DNA of 64,000 nucleotides. Source: Kordiimonadales bacterium IMCC3096. GTDB lineage: Bacteria; Pseudomonadota; Alphaproteobacteria; Minwuiales; Minwuiaceae. The position numbers and the translations under genes were made by a program. The notes beneath the pieces are model-generated. The model made no database searches, was not told the DNA's origin, and was given only the letters and a program-made list of their open reading frames with translations. Positions 35,575 to 44,748 of the stretch are shown piece after piece. Where the stretch lies: the NCBI GenBank assembly GCA_016865035.1, contig CP018227.1, positions 2,943,501 through 3,007,500 of the forward strand. The letters run 5' to 3'. How positions within the stretch are numbered: the stretch's first letter is position 1; each line of letters begins with the position of its first letter.

Positions 35575-38481
35575 ATGGGCGTTCAAGAACTCGGAGCAGG
35601 CTTTCTCAACGGTGCCAACACGGCCTTCATCGAAGGGCTCTACCAGAAATATCTGGAGGACCCGACTTCGGTCGATGAAAGCTGGGCGCAGTTCTTCAGC
35701 GAGGTCGGCGACGACATCGCGACCGTTGAGCGAGAGGCTCAGGGCCCGAGCTGGGGCCGCACGACCGAGGAGATGGGGGTCGATGACCCCTATGAGCTGA
35801 TCGGTCCCGCGGTCAAGGCGGCGCAGCGATCGGAGCAGTTGGGGCATTCGGAGGCGCGGGCGGCGACGCTCGACAGTCTCCGGGCCCTGATGCTCATTCG
35901 TGCCTATCGGGTGCGCGGTCACCTGATCGCCAACCTCGACCCGCTGCAGCTCGATCCGCCGACCGTCCATCCGGAACTTGACCCGAAGACCTATGGCTTC
36001 GCCGAGGCGGACATGGACCGCCCGATCTTCCTGGACAATGTGCTGGGCATGGAAACCGCGACGATGCGGGAAATCATCGACGTGGTCCGCAAGGTCTATT
36101 GCGGCACCATCGCGGTCGAATACATGCACATCCAGAGTCCGGAGCAGAAGTCCTGGATCCAGCAGCGGATCGAGGGACCGGACAAGGACGTCACCTTCAC
36201 GATGATGGGTCGCAAGGCGATCCTCAACAAGGTGACGGAAGCAGAGGGCTTCGAGAGCTTCCTGAACGTCAAGTATACCGGTACCAAGCGCTTCGGGCTG
36301 GATGGTGGCGAGGCGCTGATCCCGGCGATGGAAGCGATCATCAAGCGCGGCGGCCAGCTCGGGGTGAAGGAAATCATTCTCGGCATGCCGCATCGCGGTC
36401 GCCTGAACGTGCTGACCAGTGTCATGGGCAAGCCGTTCCGCGCCGTGATCTCCGAATTCCAGGGCAATGCGGCCAACCCGTCGGACGTGCAGGGGTCGGG
36501 TGATGTGAAGTATCACCTCGGCACCTCTTCCGACCGGGAGTTCGACGGCAACAAGGTGCATCTGTCCCTGACCGCCAACCCGTCGCATCTGGAGGCGGTC
36601 GATCCGGTCGTCATCGGCAAAGCGCGGGCAAAGATCCGCCAGATAGGCTTCGACAGCTGGCGTCAGGTCATGCCGGTCCTGATGCATGGCGATGCGGCCT
36701 TCGCCGGCCAGGGTGTGGTTGCCGAATGCCTCGGCCTGTCGGGTCTGAAGGGCTATCGCGTCGGCGGCACGCTGCACATCATCGTCAACAATCAGATCGG
36801 CTTCACGACCGCGCCGAAATATTCGCGTTCGTCGCCTTACCCGTCCGATGTGGGCAAGATGGTGGCTGCGCCGATCTTTCACGTGAACGGCGATGATCCG
36901 GAGGCCGTGGTGCACGCCGCCAAGGTGATCACGGAATTCCGTCAGGAATTCGGGGTCGATGTGGTGCTGGACATGTTCTGCTATCGCCGGCACGGCCACA
37001 ACGAGGGTGACGAGCCGTCGTTCACGCAGCCAATCATGTACCGCAAGATCTCGTCCCATCCGACCACGCGCCAGATCTATGCAAAGAAGCTGGAAGAGGA
37101 AGGCACGCTCAAGGCCGGCGACGGCGACGCGATGGTGACCGACTTCCGCAAGTTCCTGGAAGAGGAATTCGAGGCCGCGACGTCCTACAAGCCCAACAAG
37201 GCCGACTGGCTGGAAGGCCGCTGGCAGGGATTGCGCATCGCCCCGTTGGGGGATCGTCGCGGTGCCACGGCGGTACCGAAGGAGGTGCTGACCGAGATTG
37301 GCAAGGGCCTGACCCGGATTCCGGAGGGTTTCAACGCCCATCGGACCGTGAAGCGCCTGATGCAGGCCAAGGCGAAGATGTTCGAGACCGGGGAGGGCTT
37401 CGACTGGGCCACGGCGGAGGCGCTGGCCTTCGCCACCCTGCTGATGGAAAAGGTGCCGGTACGCCTCTCCGGGCAGGATTCCGGGCGCGGCACCTTCAGC
37501 CAGCGGCATTCCGTGCTGGTGGATCAGCAGACGGAAGACCGGTATCTGCCGCTGAACAACATCGCCGAGGATCAGGCCCCGTACGAGGTCGTCGATTCCA
37601 TGCTGTCGGAAATGGCGGTTCTGGGATTCGAGTACGGCTTCAGCCTGGCCGAGCCGAATGCGCTGGTGCTGTGGGAGGCGCAGTTCGGTGACTTCGCGAA
37701 TGGTGCGCAGGTCATCGTCGACCAGTTCCTGTCCACGGCCGAGCTGAAATGGCTGCGGATGAGCGGGCTGGTCATGCTGTTGCCGCACGGGCTTGAGGGG
37801 CAGGGGCCGGAGCACAGTTCCGCGCGTCTGGAGCGTTATCTGCAGCTCTGTGCGGAGGACAACCTGCAGGTGGCGAATGTCACCACGCCCGCGAACTACT
37901 TCCACATCCTGCGCCGCCAGATCCATCGCGACTTCCGCAAGCCGCTGATCCTGATGACGCCGAAGTCGCTGCTGCGCCACAAGGCCTGTGTCTCGACCAT
38001 CGACGACATGGCGACCGGATCGTCGTTCCACCGGGTCCTCTACGAGGACAATCCGCCCTGTTCGCGCAAGGACACCAGGAAACTCATCCTCTGCTCCGGC
38101 AAGGTCTACTACGACCTGGTGGAGAAGCGGGAGGAACTGGGTGTCAAGGACGTGCAGGTGATGCGGGTCGAACAGCTCTATCCCTATCCGACCGAACCAC
38201 TGGTCGAGGAGCTGAAGGGCTTCCGGGATGTGGAGAAGGTCATCTGGTGCCAGGAAGAGCCGAAGAACATGGGGGCATGGTTCTTTGTCCAGAACTGGCT
38301 GGAGGAATGCTTCCGGCTGGCGGACATGAAGAACGTGTCGCGTCCGAGCTACATTGGCCGTCCGCCGTCGGCCTCACCTGCGACGGGCCTGAACAAGACC
38401 CATGTGAAGGAGCAGGACATACTGTGCCGCAAGGCGTTGACGGGAACCCCGGCCGACGCCATGAACCGCGAGAATTACTGA
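35575..38481 (+). CDS. sucA: 2-oxoglutarate dehydrogenase E1 component
   Basis: A 968-residue thiamine-diphosphate enzyme that decarboxylates 2-oxoglutarate and passes the succinyl group to the SucB lipoyl domain. The N-terminal family segment [26 protein letters not shown] is present close to the chosen ATG 35575. Core motifs include [60 protein letters not shown] and [15 protein letters not shown]. Length fits the family. The start has no usual ribosome binding site; instead a strong hairpin lies before it and a well-placed GGAGG precedes an out-of-frame ATG at 35531. It lies within the sucCDAB-lpd order, 25 nt before sucB. Confidence 0.96.
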   Translation: MGVQELGAGFLNGANTAFIEGLYQKYLEDPTSVDESWAQFFSEVGDDIATVEREAQGPSWGRTTEEMGVDDPYELIGPAVKAAQRSEQLGHSEARAATLDSLRALMLIRAYRVRGHLIANLDPLQLDPPTVHPELDPKTYGFAEADMDRPIFLDNVLGMETATMREIIDVVRKVYCGTIAVEYMHIQSPEQKSWIQQRIEGPDKDVTFTMMGRKAILNKVTEAEGFESFLNVKYTGTKRFGLDGGEALIPAMEAIIKRGGQLGVKEIILGMPHRGRLNVLTSVMGKPFRAVISEFQGNAANPSDVQGSGDVKYHLGTSSDREFDGNKVHLSLTANPSHLEAVDPVVIGKARAKIRQIGFDSWRQVMPVLMHGDAAFAGQGVVAECLGLSGLKGYRVGGTLHIIVNNQIGFTTAPKYSRSSPYPSDVGKMVAAPIFHVNGDDPEAVVHAAKVITEFRQEFGVDVVLDMFCYRRHGHNEGDEPSFTQPIMYRKISSHPTTRQIYAKKLEEEGTLKAGDGDAMVTDFRKFLEEEFEAATSYKPNKADWLEGRWQGLRIAPLGDRRGATAVPKEVLTEIGKGLTRIPEGFNAHRTVKRLMQAKAKMFETGEGFDWATAEALAFATLLMEKVPVRLSGQDSGRGTFSQRHSVLVDQQTEDRYLPLNNIAEDQAPYEVVDSMLSEMAVLGFEYGFSLAEPNALVLWEAQFGDFANGAQVIVDQFLSTAELKWLRMSGLVMLLPHGLEGQGPEHSSARLERYLQLCAEDNLQVANVTTPANYFHILRRQIHRDFRKPLILMTPKSLLRHKACVSTIDDMATGSSFHRVLYEDNPPCSRKDTRKLILCSGKVYYDLVEKREELGVKDVQVMRVEQLYPYPTEPLVEELKGFRDVEKVIWCQEEPKNMGAWFFVQNWLEECFRLADMKNVSRPSYIGRPPSASPATGLNKTHVKEQDILCRKALTGTPADAMNRENY

Positions 38482-38506
38482 TTGCACCTGCGCGAGGGAG
38501 CGCCTG

Positions 38507-39778
38507 ATGACCGTTGAAATCAAAGTCCCGACCATGGGCGAGTCGATCTCCGAAGCGACTGTCGGCCAGTGGTTCAAGCAGCCCGGCGACGCGGTTGCCG
38601 TGGATGATCCGCTGTGCGAACTGGAGACCGACAAGGTAACGCTGGAGGTCAATGCGACCACCGCTGGTGCCCTGGCCGAGATCCTGGCTGAAGAGGGCGC
38701 GACGGTTGGCGTCGGTGCCGTACTGGGCACCATCGATGAAGGTGCGGAAGGCAAGGCGGCTGCCACACCGAAGGCTGATCCGGCTCCGGCGAAGGCCGAA
38801 GCCGCACCGGCTCCGGCCAAGGCGGCACCGGCTGAGAAGCCGAAGGCCGCACCCGCACCCGACCGCAAGGTCGTGGCCATGGATTCGGCGAAGGAACTGG
38901 CCGAAGCCAAGGGCGTCAGCCTGGCCGGCATCGAAGGCACCGGCAAGGATGGTCGCGTGACCCGCGCCGACGTCGCCCGCGCCATTGCGGAGGGTCGGGC
39001 GAAGCAGGCGGAACGGCAGACCGCCGCCCCCGCCATGGCGGTTTCCGCTCCCGGGTCGTCCGGACCGCGCCCGGAGGAAGATCGGGAGGAACGGGTGCGG
39101 ATGACGCGTCTGCGCCGCACCATCGCCGGTCGCCTGAAGGAAGCGCAGAACAACGCCGCCATGCTGACCACCTTCAACGAGGTGGACATGACGGAAGTCA
39201 TGGCGCTGCGGTCGGAACACAAGGACGCCTTCGAGAAGAAGCACGGCGCGCGTCTGGGCTTCATGTCCTTCTTCGTGAAGGCCTGCATCGCCGGTCTGAA
39301 GGATCTGCCCGCCGTGAATGCGGAGATCGACGGCGATGACGTGATCTACAAGAACTACTATCACATCGGTGTCGCGGTCGGCACGCCGAACGGTCTGGTG
39401 GTGCCGGTGGTGCGCGATGCGGACCAGCTCTCCATCGCCGGGCTGGAGTCCACCATCGCCGGTCTGGGCCTGAAGGCCCGCGACGGCAAGCTGGGCCTGA
39501 ACGACCTGCAGGGCGGCACCTTCACCATCTCCAACGGCGGTGTCTATGGCTCCCTTATGTCGACGCCGATCCTGAACCCGCCGCAGTCGGGCATCCTGGG
39601 GATGCACAAGATCCAGCAGCGTCCCATGGAAGTGAACGGGGAGATCAAGCTGCGCCCGATGATGTACCTGGCGCTGTCCTATGATCACCGCATCATCGAC
39701 GGGCGGGAGGCGGTGACCTTCCTGGTCCGGGTCAAGGAATGCCTGGAAGATCCCCGGCGCATGATCCTGGACCTCTGA
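38507..39778 (+). CDS. sucB: Dihydrolipoyllysine succinyltransferase (E2 of 2-oxoglutarate dehydrogenase)
   Basis: A 423-residue E2 core protein. The single N-terminal lipoyl domain carries Lys43 in ETDKVTLEV, the lipoylation site. An Ala/Pro/Lys-rich linker (residues about 88-124) leads to a peripheral subunit-binding domain ([29 protein letters not shown]). The C-terminal catalytic domain contains the [19 protein letters not shown] block and ends with [12 protein letters not shown], whose His and Asp are catalytic. Order and length match SucB. It lies between sucA and lpd. Confidence 0.97.
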   Translation: MTVEIKVPTMGESISEATVGQWFKQPGDAVAVDDPLCELETDKVTLEVNATTAGALAEILAEEGATVGVGAVLGTIDEGAEGKAAATPKADPAPAKAEAAPAPAKAAPAEKPKAAPAPDRKVVAMDSAKELAEAKGVSLAGIEGTGKDGRVTRADVARAIAEGRAKQAERQTAAPAMAVSAPGSSGPRPEEDREERVRMTRLRRTIAGRLKEAQNNAAMLTTFNEVDMTEVMALRSEHKDAFEKKHGARLGFMSFFVKACIAGLKDLPAVNAEIDGDDVIYKNYYHIGVAVGTPNGLVVPVVRDADQLSIAGLESTIAGLGLKARDGKLGLNDLQGGTFTISNGGVYGSLMSTPILNPPQSGILGMHKIQQRPMEVNGEIKLRPMMYLALSYDHRIIDGREAVTFLVRVKECLEDPRRMILDL

Positions 39779-39830
39779 GGTCCGGCCGAGAGAGAAACAG
39801 CACGCACACCGATCCTGATAGGCGAAGAGC

Positions 39831-41243
39831 ATGTCTGAAGAGAAGCGTTACGATCTGGTCATCATCGGTGGCGGTCCCGGTGGTTACGTCGCGGCCATCC
39901 GCGCCGCCCAGAACGGGCTGTCCGTTGCCTGTGTCGAGATGCGCGGGCGGCTTGGGGGCACCTGCCTGAACGTCGGCTGCATCCCCTCCAAGGCAATGCT
40001 GCAAAGCTCCCATCTCTTCGAGGAAGCGCGCGATCACTATGATGTCCACGGCATTCAGACCAGCGGCGTGAAGCTGGATCTGAAGACCATGCTGGGCCGC
40101 AAGGACAAGGTCGTCACCGACCTGACCGACGGGATCGAGGGGCTCTTCAAGAAGAACAAGGTCGACTACATCATCGGTACCGGCCGGATCATCGACAATG
40201 AAACGGTCGAGGTCAGTCCCGGTGGCCGCAAGAAGAAGCAGACCCTGTCCACGGACACGATCCTGATCGCCACCGGCTCGGAAGTGGCCACGATCCCGAA
40301 TGTGGAGATCGACGAGAAGCGCATCATTTCCTCCACCGGCGCGCTGGAACTGTCGAAGGTGCCGAAGTCGATGATCGTCATTGGCGGCGGTTATATCGGT
40401 CTGGAGCTGGGTTCGGTCTGGCGGCGTCTTGGTGCCGAGGTGACCGTGGTCGAGTTCCTGGACCGTATCACCCCCGGCATGGACGGCGAGATTTCCAAGC
40501 GCATGAAGGTGATCCTGGAAAAGCAGGGCATCAAGTTCATGATGGGCACCAAGGTGACCGAGGCCAAGGCGCTGAAGACCAAGGTCAACCTGACAGTGGA
40601 ACCGGCCAAGGGCGGCGATGCCCAGACGCTGGATGCCGAGGTGGTGCTGGTCTCCGTCGGCCGCCGCCCCTACACGGAGGGACTGGGCCTCGAGAATGTC
40701 GGTGTCGAGACGGATCGTGGCTTCATCACCGTTGATGAGCACTTCCAGACCTCCGCGCCCGGCATCTTTGCCATCGGCGATGTCATTCCCGGCCCGATGC
40801 TTGCGCACAAGGCGGAGCATGAGGGCGTGGTTGTCGCGGACTACCTCGCTGGAGAGCCGGGGCATGTGAACTACGAAACCGTGCCCGGCGTCGTCTACAC
40901 CTGGCCCGAAGTTGCCTCCATCGGTCGGACCGAGGAGCAACTCAAGGAAGCGGGCGTGAAGTACGCCGTCGGCAAGTTCCCCTTCTCGGCCAATTCCCGT
41001 GCCCGCACGGTGGGGGAGAAAGACGGTCTGGTGAAGATGATCGCCGACAAGGAAACCGATCGCGTGCTGGGGGTTCACATCATCGGCCCCGATGCCGGAA
41101 CCATGATTCACGAGGCACTGGCGGCGATGGAACTTGGCGGCACTGCACATGAGATCGCGGAGATGTGTCACGCCCATCCGACCCTGAACGAGGCGGTCAA
41201 GGAAGCGGCACTGGCGGTCCACAAGCGCACGATCAACATCTGA
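39831..41243 (+). CDS. lpdA: Dihydrolipoamide dehydrogenase (E3)
   Basis: A 470-residue FAD enzyme that reoxidises dihydrolipoyl groups with NAD+. The N-terminal FAD motif VIIGGGPGGYVAAIRAAQ precedes the redox disulfide GGTCLNVGCIPSK (Cys45, Cys50). The NAD-binding motif IGGGYIGLELGSVWRRLG and the FAD-contact APGIFAIGDV follow, and the C-terminal HAHPTLNEAVKEAAL provides the His-Glu pair. Its position after sucAB suggests it serves 2-oxoglutarate dehydrogenase, possibly shared with other complexes. Confidence 0.97.
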   Translation: MSEEKRYDLVIIGGGPGGYVAAIRAAQNGLSVACVEMRGRLGGTCLNVGCIPSKAMLQSSHLFEEARDHYDVHGIQTSGVKLDLKTMLGRKDKVVTDLTDGIEGLFKKNKVDYIIGTGRIIDNETVEVSPGGRKKKQTLSTDTILIATGSEVATIPNVEIDEKRIISSTGALELSKVPKSMIVIGGGYIGLELGSVWRRLGAEVTVVEFLDRITPGMDGEISKRMKVILEKQGIKFMMGTKVTEAKALKTKVNLTVEPAKGGDAQTLDAEVVLVSVGRRPYTEGLGLENVGVETDRGFITVDEHFQTSAPGIFAIGDVIPGPMLAHKAEHEGVVVADYLAGEPGHVNYETVPGVVYTWPEVASIGRTEEQLKEAGVKYAVGKFPFSANSRARTVGEKDGLVKMIADKETDRVLGVHIIGPDAGTMIHEALAAMELGGTAHEIAEMCHAHPTLNEAVKEAALAVHKRTINI

Positions 41244-41397
41244 ACCACTCCGGCAAGCGACTGGAGCCGTCCGGAATGCGGTCAGGCAGTGGAGCAATCC
41301 AGTGCTCCCGCTTGCAAGTGGCGAACACGACCTGAGTTGATTCGGCCCCGACCAGAGATATATCCCCCTGCTGCCGAGCGAAATGCTAGTATCGGCA

Positions 41398-42114
41398 ATG
41401 TGTTGGGGATTATCAGTCTCGCTGGCCATGACAGGTGCCGGCGCCGCCGCGACGGTCATCACGATCAGGCAGAAGCGCGCCAGTGCCATACCGCTGACCA
41501 TCGCCTATTTCACGGCCATGGAAGGGCTGCAGGCAGCCGGTTACCTCGTGGCGGGCAATTGTTCCGCCCCGGCCAATCAGGTCATTACCTTCTTCTCGCT
41601 GCTGCACATCATTTTCCAGCCATTCTTCATCAACGCATTCGCAATGGAACTGAGCCGGTCGCGGATTCGTCCCCTGGCGCGGATTCTGGCCTACGGGGCC
41701 TGTGCGTTCTCCGCTTCCTTCATGTTGCTGCAACTCTATCCCTTTGCGTGGGCAGGCTCATGCCGGGTGGGAATGTCCCTGTGCGGAGAAACGATGTGCA
41801 CGATGCTCGGCGAATGGCATATCGCATGGGCGGCGCCGTTCAATGGCATCGTGAACATGTCGGGATTCGATATCAGTCTGCCGGGTGCGTTTCCGACCTA
41901 TGTAGTGGCGGCGTTCCTGGCTCCACTTCTGTATGGCGCGTGGCGGTTTGTGCTCTTTCACGCGCTCTTCGGGCCGGTCCTGGCGAGCTTGCTCACCGAC
42001 AATCCAAACGAGATGCCGGCAATCTGGTGTTTTCTCTCCATCGGGATCGTCACCATCAGCCTGTCACCGCGACTCTGGAAGTCGCTGGCGGCGAAGCCGG
42101 TTGCCCATGGATAG
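41398..42114 (+). CDS. DUF5765-type membrane protein
   Basis: A 238-residue protein with about six to seven membrane segments. Starting at ATG 41398 gives MCWGLSVSLAMTGAGAAAT, the N-terminus usual for this family; an in-frame ATG at 41383 is the alternative, and neither has a strong ribosome binding site. Conserved blocks include the ALQAAGYLV-like segment (EGLQAAGYLVAG), LLHIIFQPFFINAFAMEL, WAGSCRVGMSLCGETMC with three cysteines, and EWHIAWAAPFNG. The mix of conserved Trp, His, Cys and Gln residues in or near membrane segments suggests a metal or cofactor site, but function is unknown. It stands alone after lpd. Confidence 0.75.
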   Translation: MCWGLSVSLAMTGAGAAATVITIRQKRASAIPLTIAYFTAMEGLQAAGYLVAGNCSAPANQVITFFSLLHIIFQPFFINAFAMELSRSRIRPLARILAYGACAFSASFMLLQLYPFAWAGSCRVGMSLCGETMCTMLGEWHIAWAAPFNGIVNMSGFDISLPGAFPTYVVAAFLAPLLYGAWRFVLFHALFGPVLASLLTDNPNEMPAIWCFLSIGIVTISLSPRLWKSLAAKPVAHG

Positions 42115-42209
42115 CTGGAAGCTGAATCACGGTCCGGCAGGCAGATGGGCAGTTCATTCGGTCAGGCAACCTCCTGTTCCGGCAGCAGTGTGCCCGGCCA
42201 CCTGTCGTC

Positions 42210-42731
42210 CTACCAGCGCGGACAGTCACCACGTTTGGTGAAATTGCGCAGGGACAGCAGGTACTGTTCCACAGCGGATCTGACGGCGGCGGTGCATTGC
42301 CCGATTTCGGTCTTCAGGGTGTTGCGATAGAGCCCCATGGCAATGCCATGGGTCACCGAAATTGCCGAGATCTGACGTTCCGACCAGCACCCGCTGTTCC
42401 GCTCCCGTTCCATCAGGGGCAGGTATGACTGGTTGCCCCAGTCCAGGTCACAGAACTCCGCGAAGGCAGAACCGGCACCGCTGGAAATGACCTGTTCCGT
42501 CATGTCCCGCGGCAGCATGCCGTCGATCTTCTCGATGGCATTGGCCGGTTCGCAGGGGGTGCCGCCGCAATCGCCTACCTGGATGTTTGCCACCACCAGA
42601 TCCGAAACCTCCTTCACCACGCTCTGATCGATCTCCTGGATCATGGAGGGCTCCTCCGCAGCCTGTACGCCGCCGCTGAGCAGGCAACCAGCAAGAAGCA
42701 GGGTGAACAGGCGGATCTTGCGAGAAATCAT
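42210..42731 (-). CDS. Periplasmic protein of unknown function
   Basis: A 173-residue secreted protein. A signal peptide is clear (MISRKIRLFTLLLAGCLLSGGVQAAEE; cleavage likely after QA; an internal GC is not in a good lipobox). The mature part has six cysteines in spaced pairs (VGDCGGTPCEP, EFCDLDW, SGCWSER, GQCTAAV, GDCPRW), suggesting a disulfide-stabilised fold. No family is recognised. Its ATG overlaps the stop of the sulfurtransferase gene, so the two are cotranscribed and perhaps translationally coupled. Confidence 0.65.
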   Translation of the reverse strand: MISRKIRLFTLLLAGCLLSGGVQAAEEPSMIQEIDQSVVKEVSDLVVANIQVGDCGGTPCEPANAIEKIDGMLPRDMTEQVISSGAGSAFAEFCDLDWGNQSYLPLMERERNSGCWSERQISAISVTHGIAMGLYRNTLKTEIGQCTAAVRSAVEQYLLSLRNFTKRGDCPRW

Positions 42732-43603
42732 CAGCTATCGGTCTCCATGGGCAGCTCGGGGTTCACGCACCATTCGGTCAGGGAGTTGTCGTACAGCGCC
42801 ACGTCATCGCGGCCCAGCAGGGCCATGACGAAGGCCGGTGTCGTTGCGGCGATGCCGCCACCGCAATAGGTGACGACGGGGCCGGAGCCATCCGCGCCCA
42901 CATCGTCCAGCATCTTCTGCAACTGCGGCAGGGGCAGGAACGCCTTCGTCACCGGGTCCAGCATCTCCCGCGCGGGCAGGTTGACGCTGCCCGCGATCCT
43001 GCCAGGACGTCCGTAGTGCGTGCCTCCGGTGCCGGAATGCTGGTCCCGCCCCAGGGCGTTGAGTACCGTGGTGCCCGCCTCCGCCAGCGCCGCGCTGACC
43101 CTTGCCTGGTCGGCGATCAGCTCCGGACGGGGACGGGGCGTGAAGGTCGCGGGCGGATGCCGGACGCTGCCGCTTTCCGTCGGGCGTCCTTCCGCCTCCC
43201 ACTTGTCGATGCCGCCATCCAGAACCGCCGCATTGTCGAAGCCGAAGGTCCGCAGCATCCACCAGACACGGGTCGCCCACATGGGATGGAACCGGCTGTA
43301 GAGCACGACACGGGTGTCATCGCCGATGCCGATACGACCGGCACCGTCGGCAAAACCCTCTGCCGTGGGCAGGGTGAAACGCAGGTTCGGATCGGGCCGG
43401 GAGAGGTCGGCCTGGATGTCGATGAACGCGGCACCCGGAATGTGCGCGGCCTGCCATTCCGCGATGCAGGGCTCGACGCGATAGGTGGATTCAGGATCAG
43501 GCGCCAGCCGCGTCGAGCAGTCGAAGATGCGCAGGTCGGGGTCATCCATGCTGTCGGCGAGTTCTGCCGTGCTGATCAGCCAGCGGGCCTGTCTATCGGT
43601 CAT
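42731..43603 (-). CDS. 3-mercaptopyruvate/thiosulfate sulfurtransferase
   Basis: A 290-residue two-domain rhodanese. The first, inactive domain holds DLRIFDCSTRL and HIPGAAFIDI; the second has GRIAGSVNLP and the active-site loop VVTYCGGGIAAT, where the Cys carries the persulfide. The CGGG loop replaces the CGSG usual for 3-mercaptopyruvate sulfurtransferases or CRKGxT of thiosulfate rhodaneses, so the preferred donor is uncertain but nearer to the SseA type. The start has GGGGAGGAGC upstream. It is the first gene of a two-gene unit with a cysteine-rich periplasmic protein. Confidence 0.9.
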   Translation of the reverse strand: MTDRQARWLISTAELADSMDDPDLRIFDCSTRLAPDPESTYRVEPCIAEWQAAHIPGAAFIDIQADLSRPDPNLRFTLPTAEGFADGAGRIGIGDDTRVVLYSRFHPMWATRVWWMLRTFGFDNAAVLDGGIDKWEAEGRPTESGSVRHPPATFTPRPRPELIADQARVSAALAEAGTTVLNALGRDQHSGTGGTHYGRPGRIAGSVNLPAREMLDPVTKAFLPLPQLQKMLDDVGADGSGPVVTYCGGGIAATTPAFVMALLGRDDVALYDNSLTEWCVNPELPMETDS

Positions 43604-43711
43604 GTTGCTCCTCCCCGGAAGAAAACTGCGCGCCTGTCCAGCGATTGATGCGGTGTCGGGCTATACGGCCCGGTCGATTGGCGCGATCATGGTGGCCATG
43701 GAGGACCGATC

Positions 43712-44650
43712 ATGAACGACCAGACACCCGTACGCCAGAGCGCCGTCGGTGACACCAACCCCTTCGCGGGCGGTTGCGCCTTTGTCGAGGGCGCCTATGT
43801 CCCGATCTCGGAGGCAAAGGTCTCCGTGCTCGACTGGGGCTTCAACAAGTCGGATGTGACCTATGACGTCGTGCATGTGCGCGACGGCGGGTTCTTCAGG
43901 CTGGACGATCACCTGGACCGCTTCTTCGCCTCCATGGCCGCACTGCGCATGAAGGTGCCGCACGACCGGGCGGAAATGGCGGAGATCCTGACCGAATGCG
44001 TGCGCCGGTCGGGGTTGCGCGATTCCTACGTCGCCATGGTGACGACGCGGGGGGTGCCTGCTCCCGGTCTGCCGCGCCTGCCCAGCCTGGTGACCAACCG
44101 TTTCATTGCCTATGCCATTCCCTGGGTGGATGTGATCAGCGAGGAAGTGCAGGAACGCGGCGCCCATCTGATCATCGCGAAGACACCACGCATTCCTGCT
44201 GCTTCCGTTGACCCGACAGTGAAGAACTATCACTGGGGGGACATGATCCGCGCCCTGTTCGAGGCGGAGGATGCAGGTGCCGATACGGCAGTGCTGCTGG
44301 ACCAGGACGGCTACGTGACGGAGGGACCGGGCTTCAACGTCTTTGCGGTCATCGACGGCACGGTGGTCTCGCCTGACCGGGGCGCGCTGGAAGGGGTGAC
44401 ACGGCAATCCGTGCTCGATCTCTGCGCGAAGCTCGGCATTCCCTGTGAGGTCAGGCCCCTGACGGCCGATGAGTTGCGCGAAGCGGACGAGGTCTTCACC
44501 TCGACGACAGCCGGTGGCGTGATGCCTGCGTCACGCATCGACGGGCGCATCAAGGGCAATGACCGGCCGGGACCGGTGTCCATGCGCCTGAAGGAATCCT
44601 ACTGGCAGTTCCACAAGGATGGCTGGCACATCACGCCCATCGACTACTGA
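43712..44650 (+). CDS. Class IV PLP aminotransferase (BCAT/D-amino acid/(R)-amine transaminase type)
   Basis: A 312-residue fold-type IV aminotransferase. The PLP Lys lies in PTVKNYHWGDM; GYVTEGPGFNVFAV and STTAGGVMPASRIDG are the cofactor-binding loops. The N-terminal part KSDVTYDVVHVRDGGFFRLDDHLDRF and the SYVAMVTTRG strand resemble (R)-selective amine transaminases more than typical IlvE, which has a different beta-strand pattern. This subgroup assignment is from motif memory, and branched-chain or D-amino acid activity cannot be excluded. The gene is divergent from the sulfurtransferase gene and appears monocistronic. Confidence 0.88.
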   Translation: MNDQTPVRQSAVGDTNPFAGGCAFVEGAYVPISEAKVSVLDWGFNKSDVTYDVVHVRDGGFFRLDDHLDRFFASMAALRMKVPHDRAEMAEILTECVRRSGLRDSYVAMVTTRGVPAPGLPRLPSLVTNRFIAYAIPWVDVISEEVQERGAHLIIAKTPRIPAASVDPTVKNYHWGDMIRALFEAEDAGADTAVLLDQDGYVTEGPGFNVFAVIDGTVVSPDRGALEGVTRQSVLDLCAKLGIPCEVRPLTADELREADEVFTSTTAGGVMPASRIDGRIKGNDRPGPVSMRLKESYWQFHKDGWHITPIDY

Positions 44651-44748
44651 TTCCGCCGGAGGTTCCGCGATCATGTAGGGCAGGAATGGCCTGGACTCCC
44701 GTACCGGGAAGATCGAGATTGCGTCCCGGACGCTGACGCCGCCGCAGA

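Noticed and set aside
35531..35800. Frame with a good GGAGG before the sucA start
   Set aside because: The predicted product is Ser/Arg-rich and reads through sucA codons out of frame; kept only as a possible leader or sequence-error signal in the findings.
35416..38031. 871-codon minus-strand frame opposite sucA
   Set aside because: It is a codon-bias shadow of sucA; composition is Arg/His/Gln-rich and no family is recognisable.
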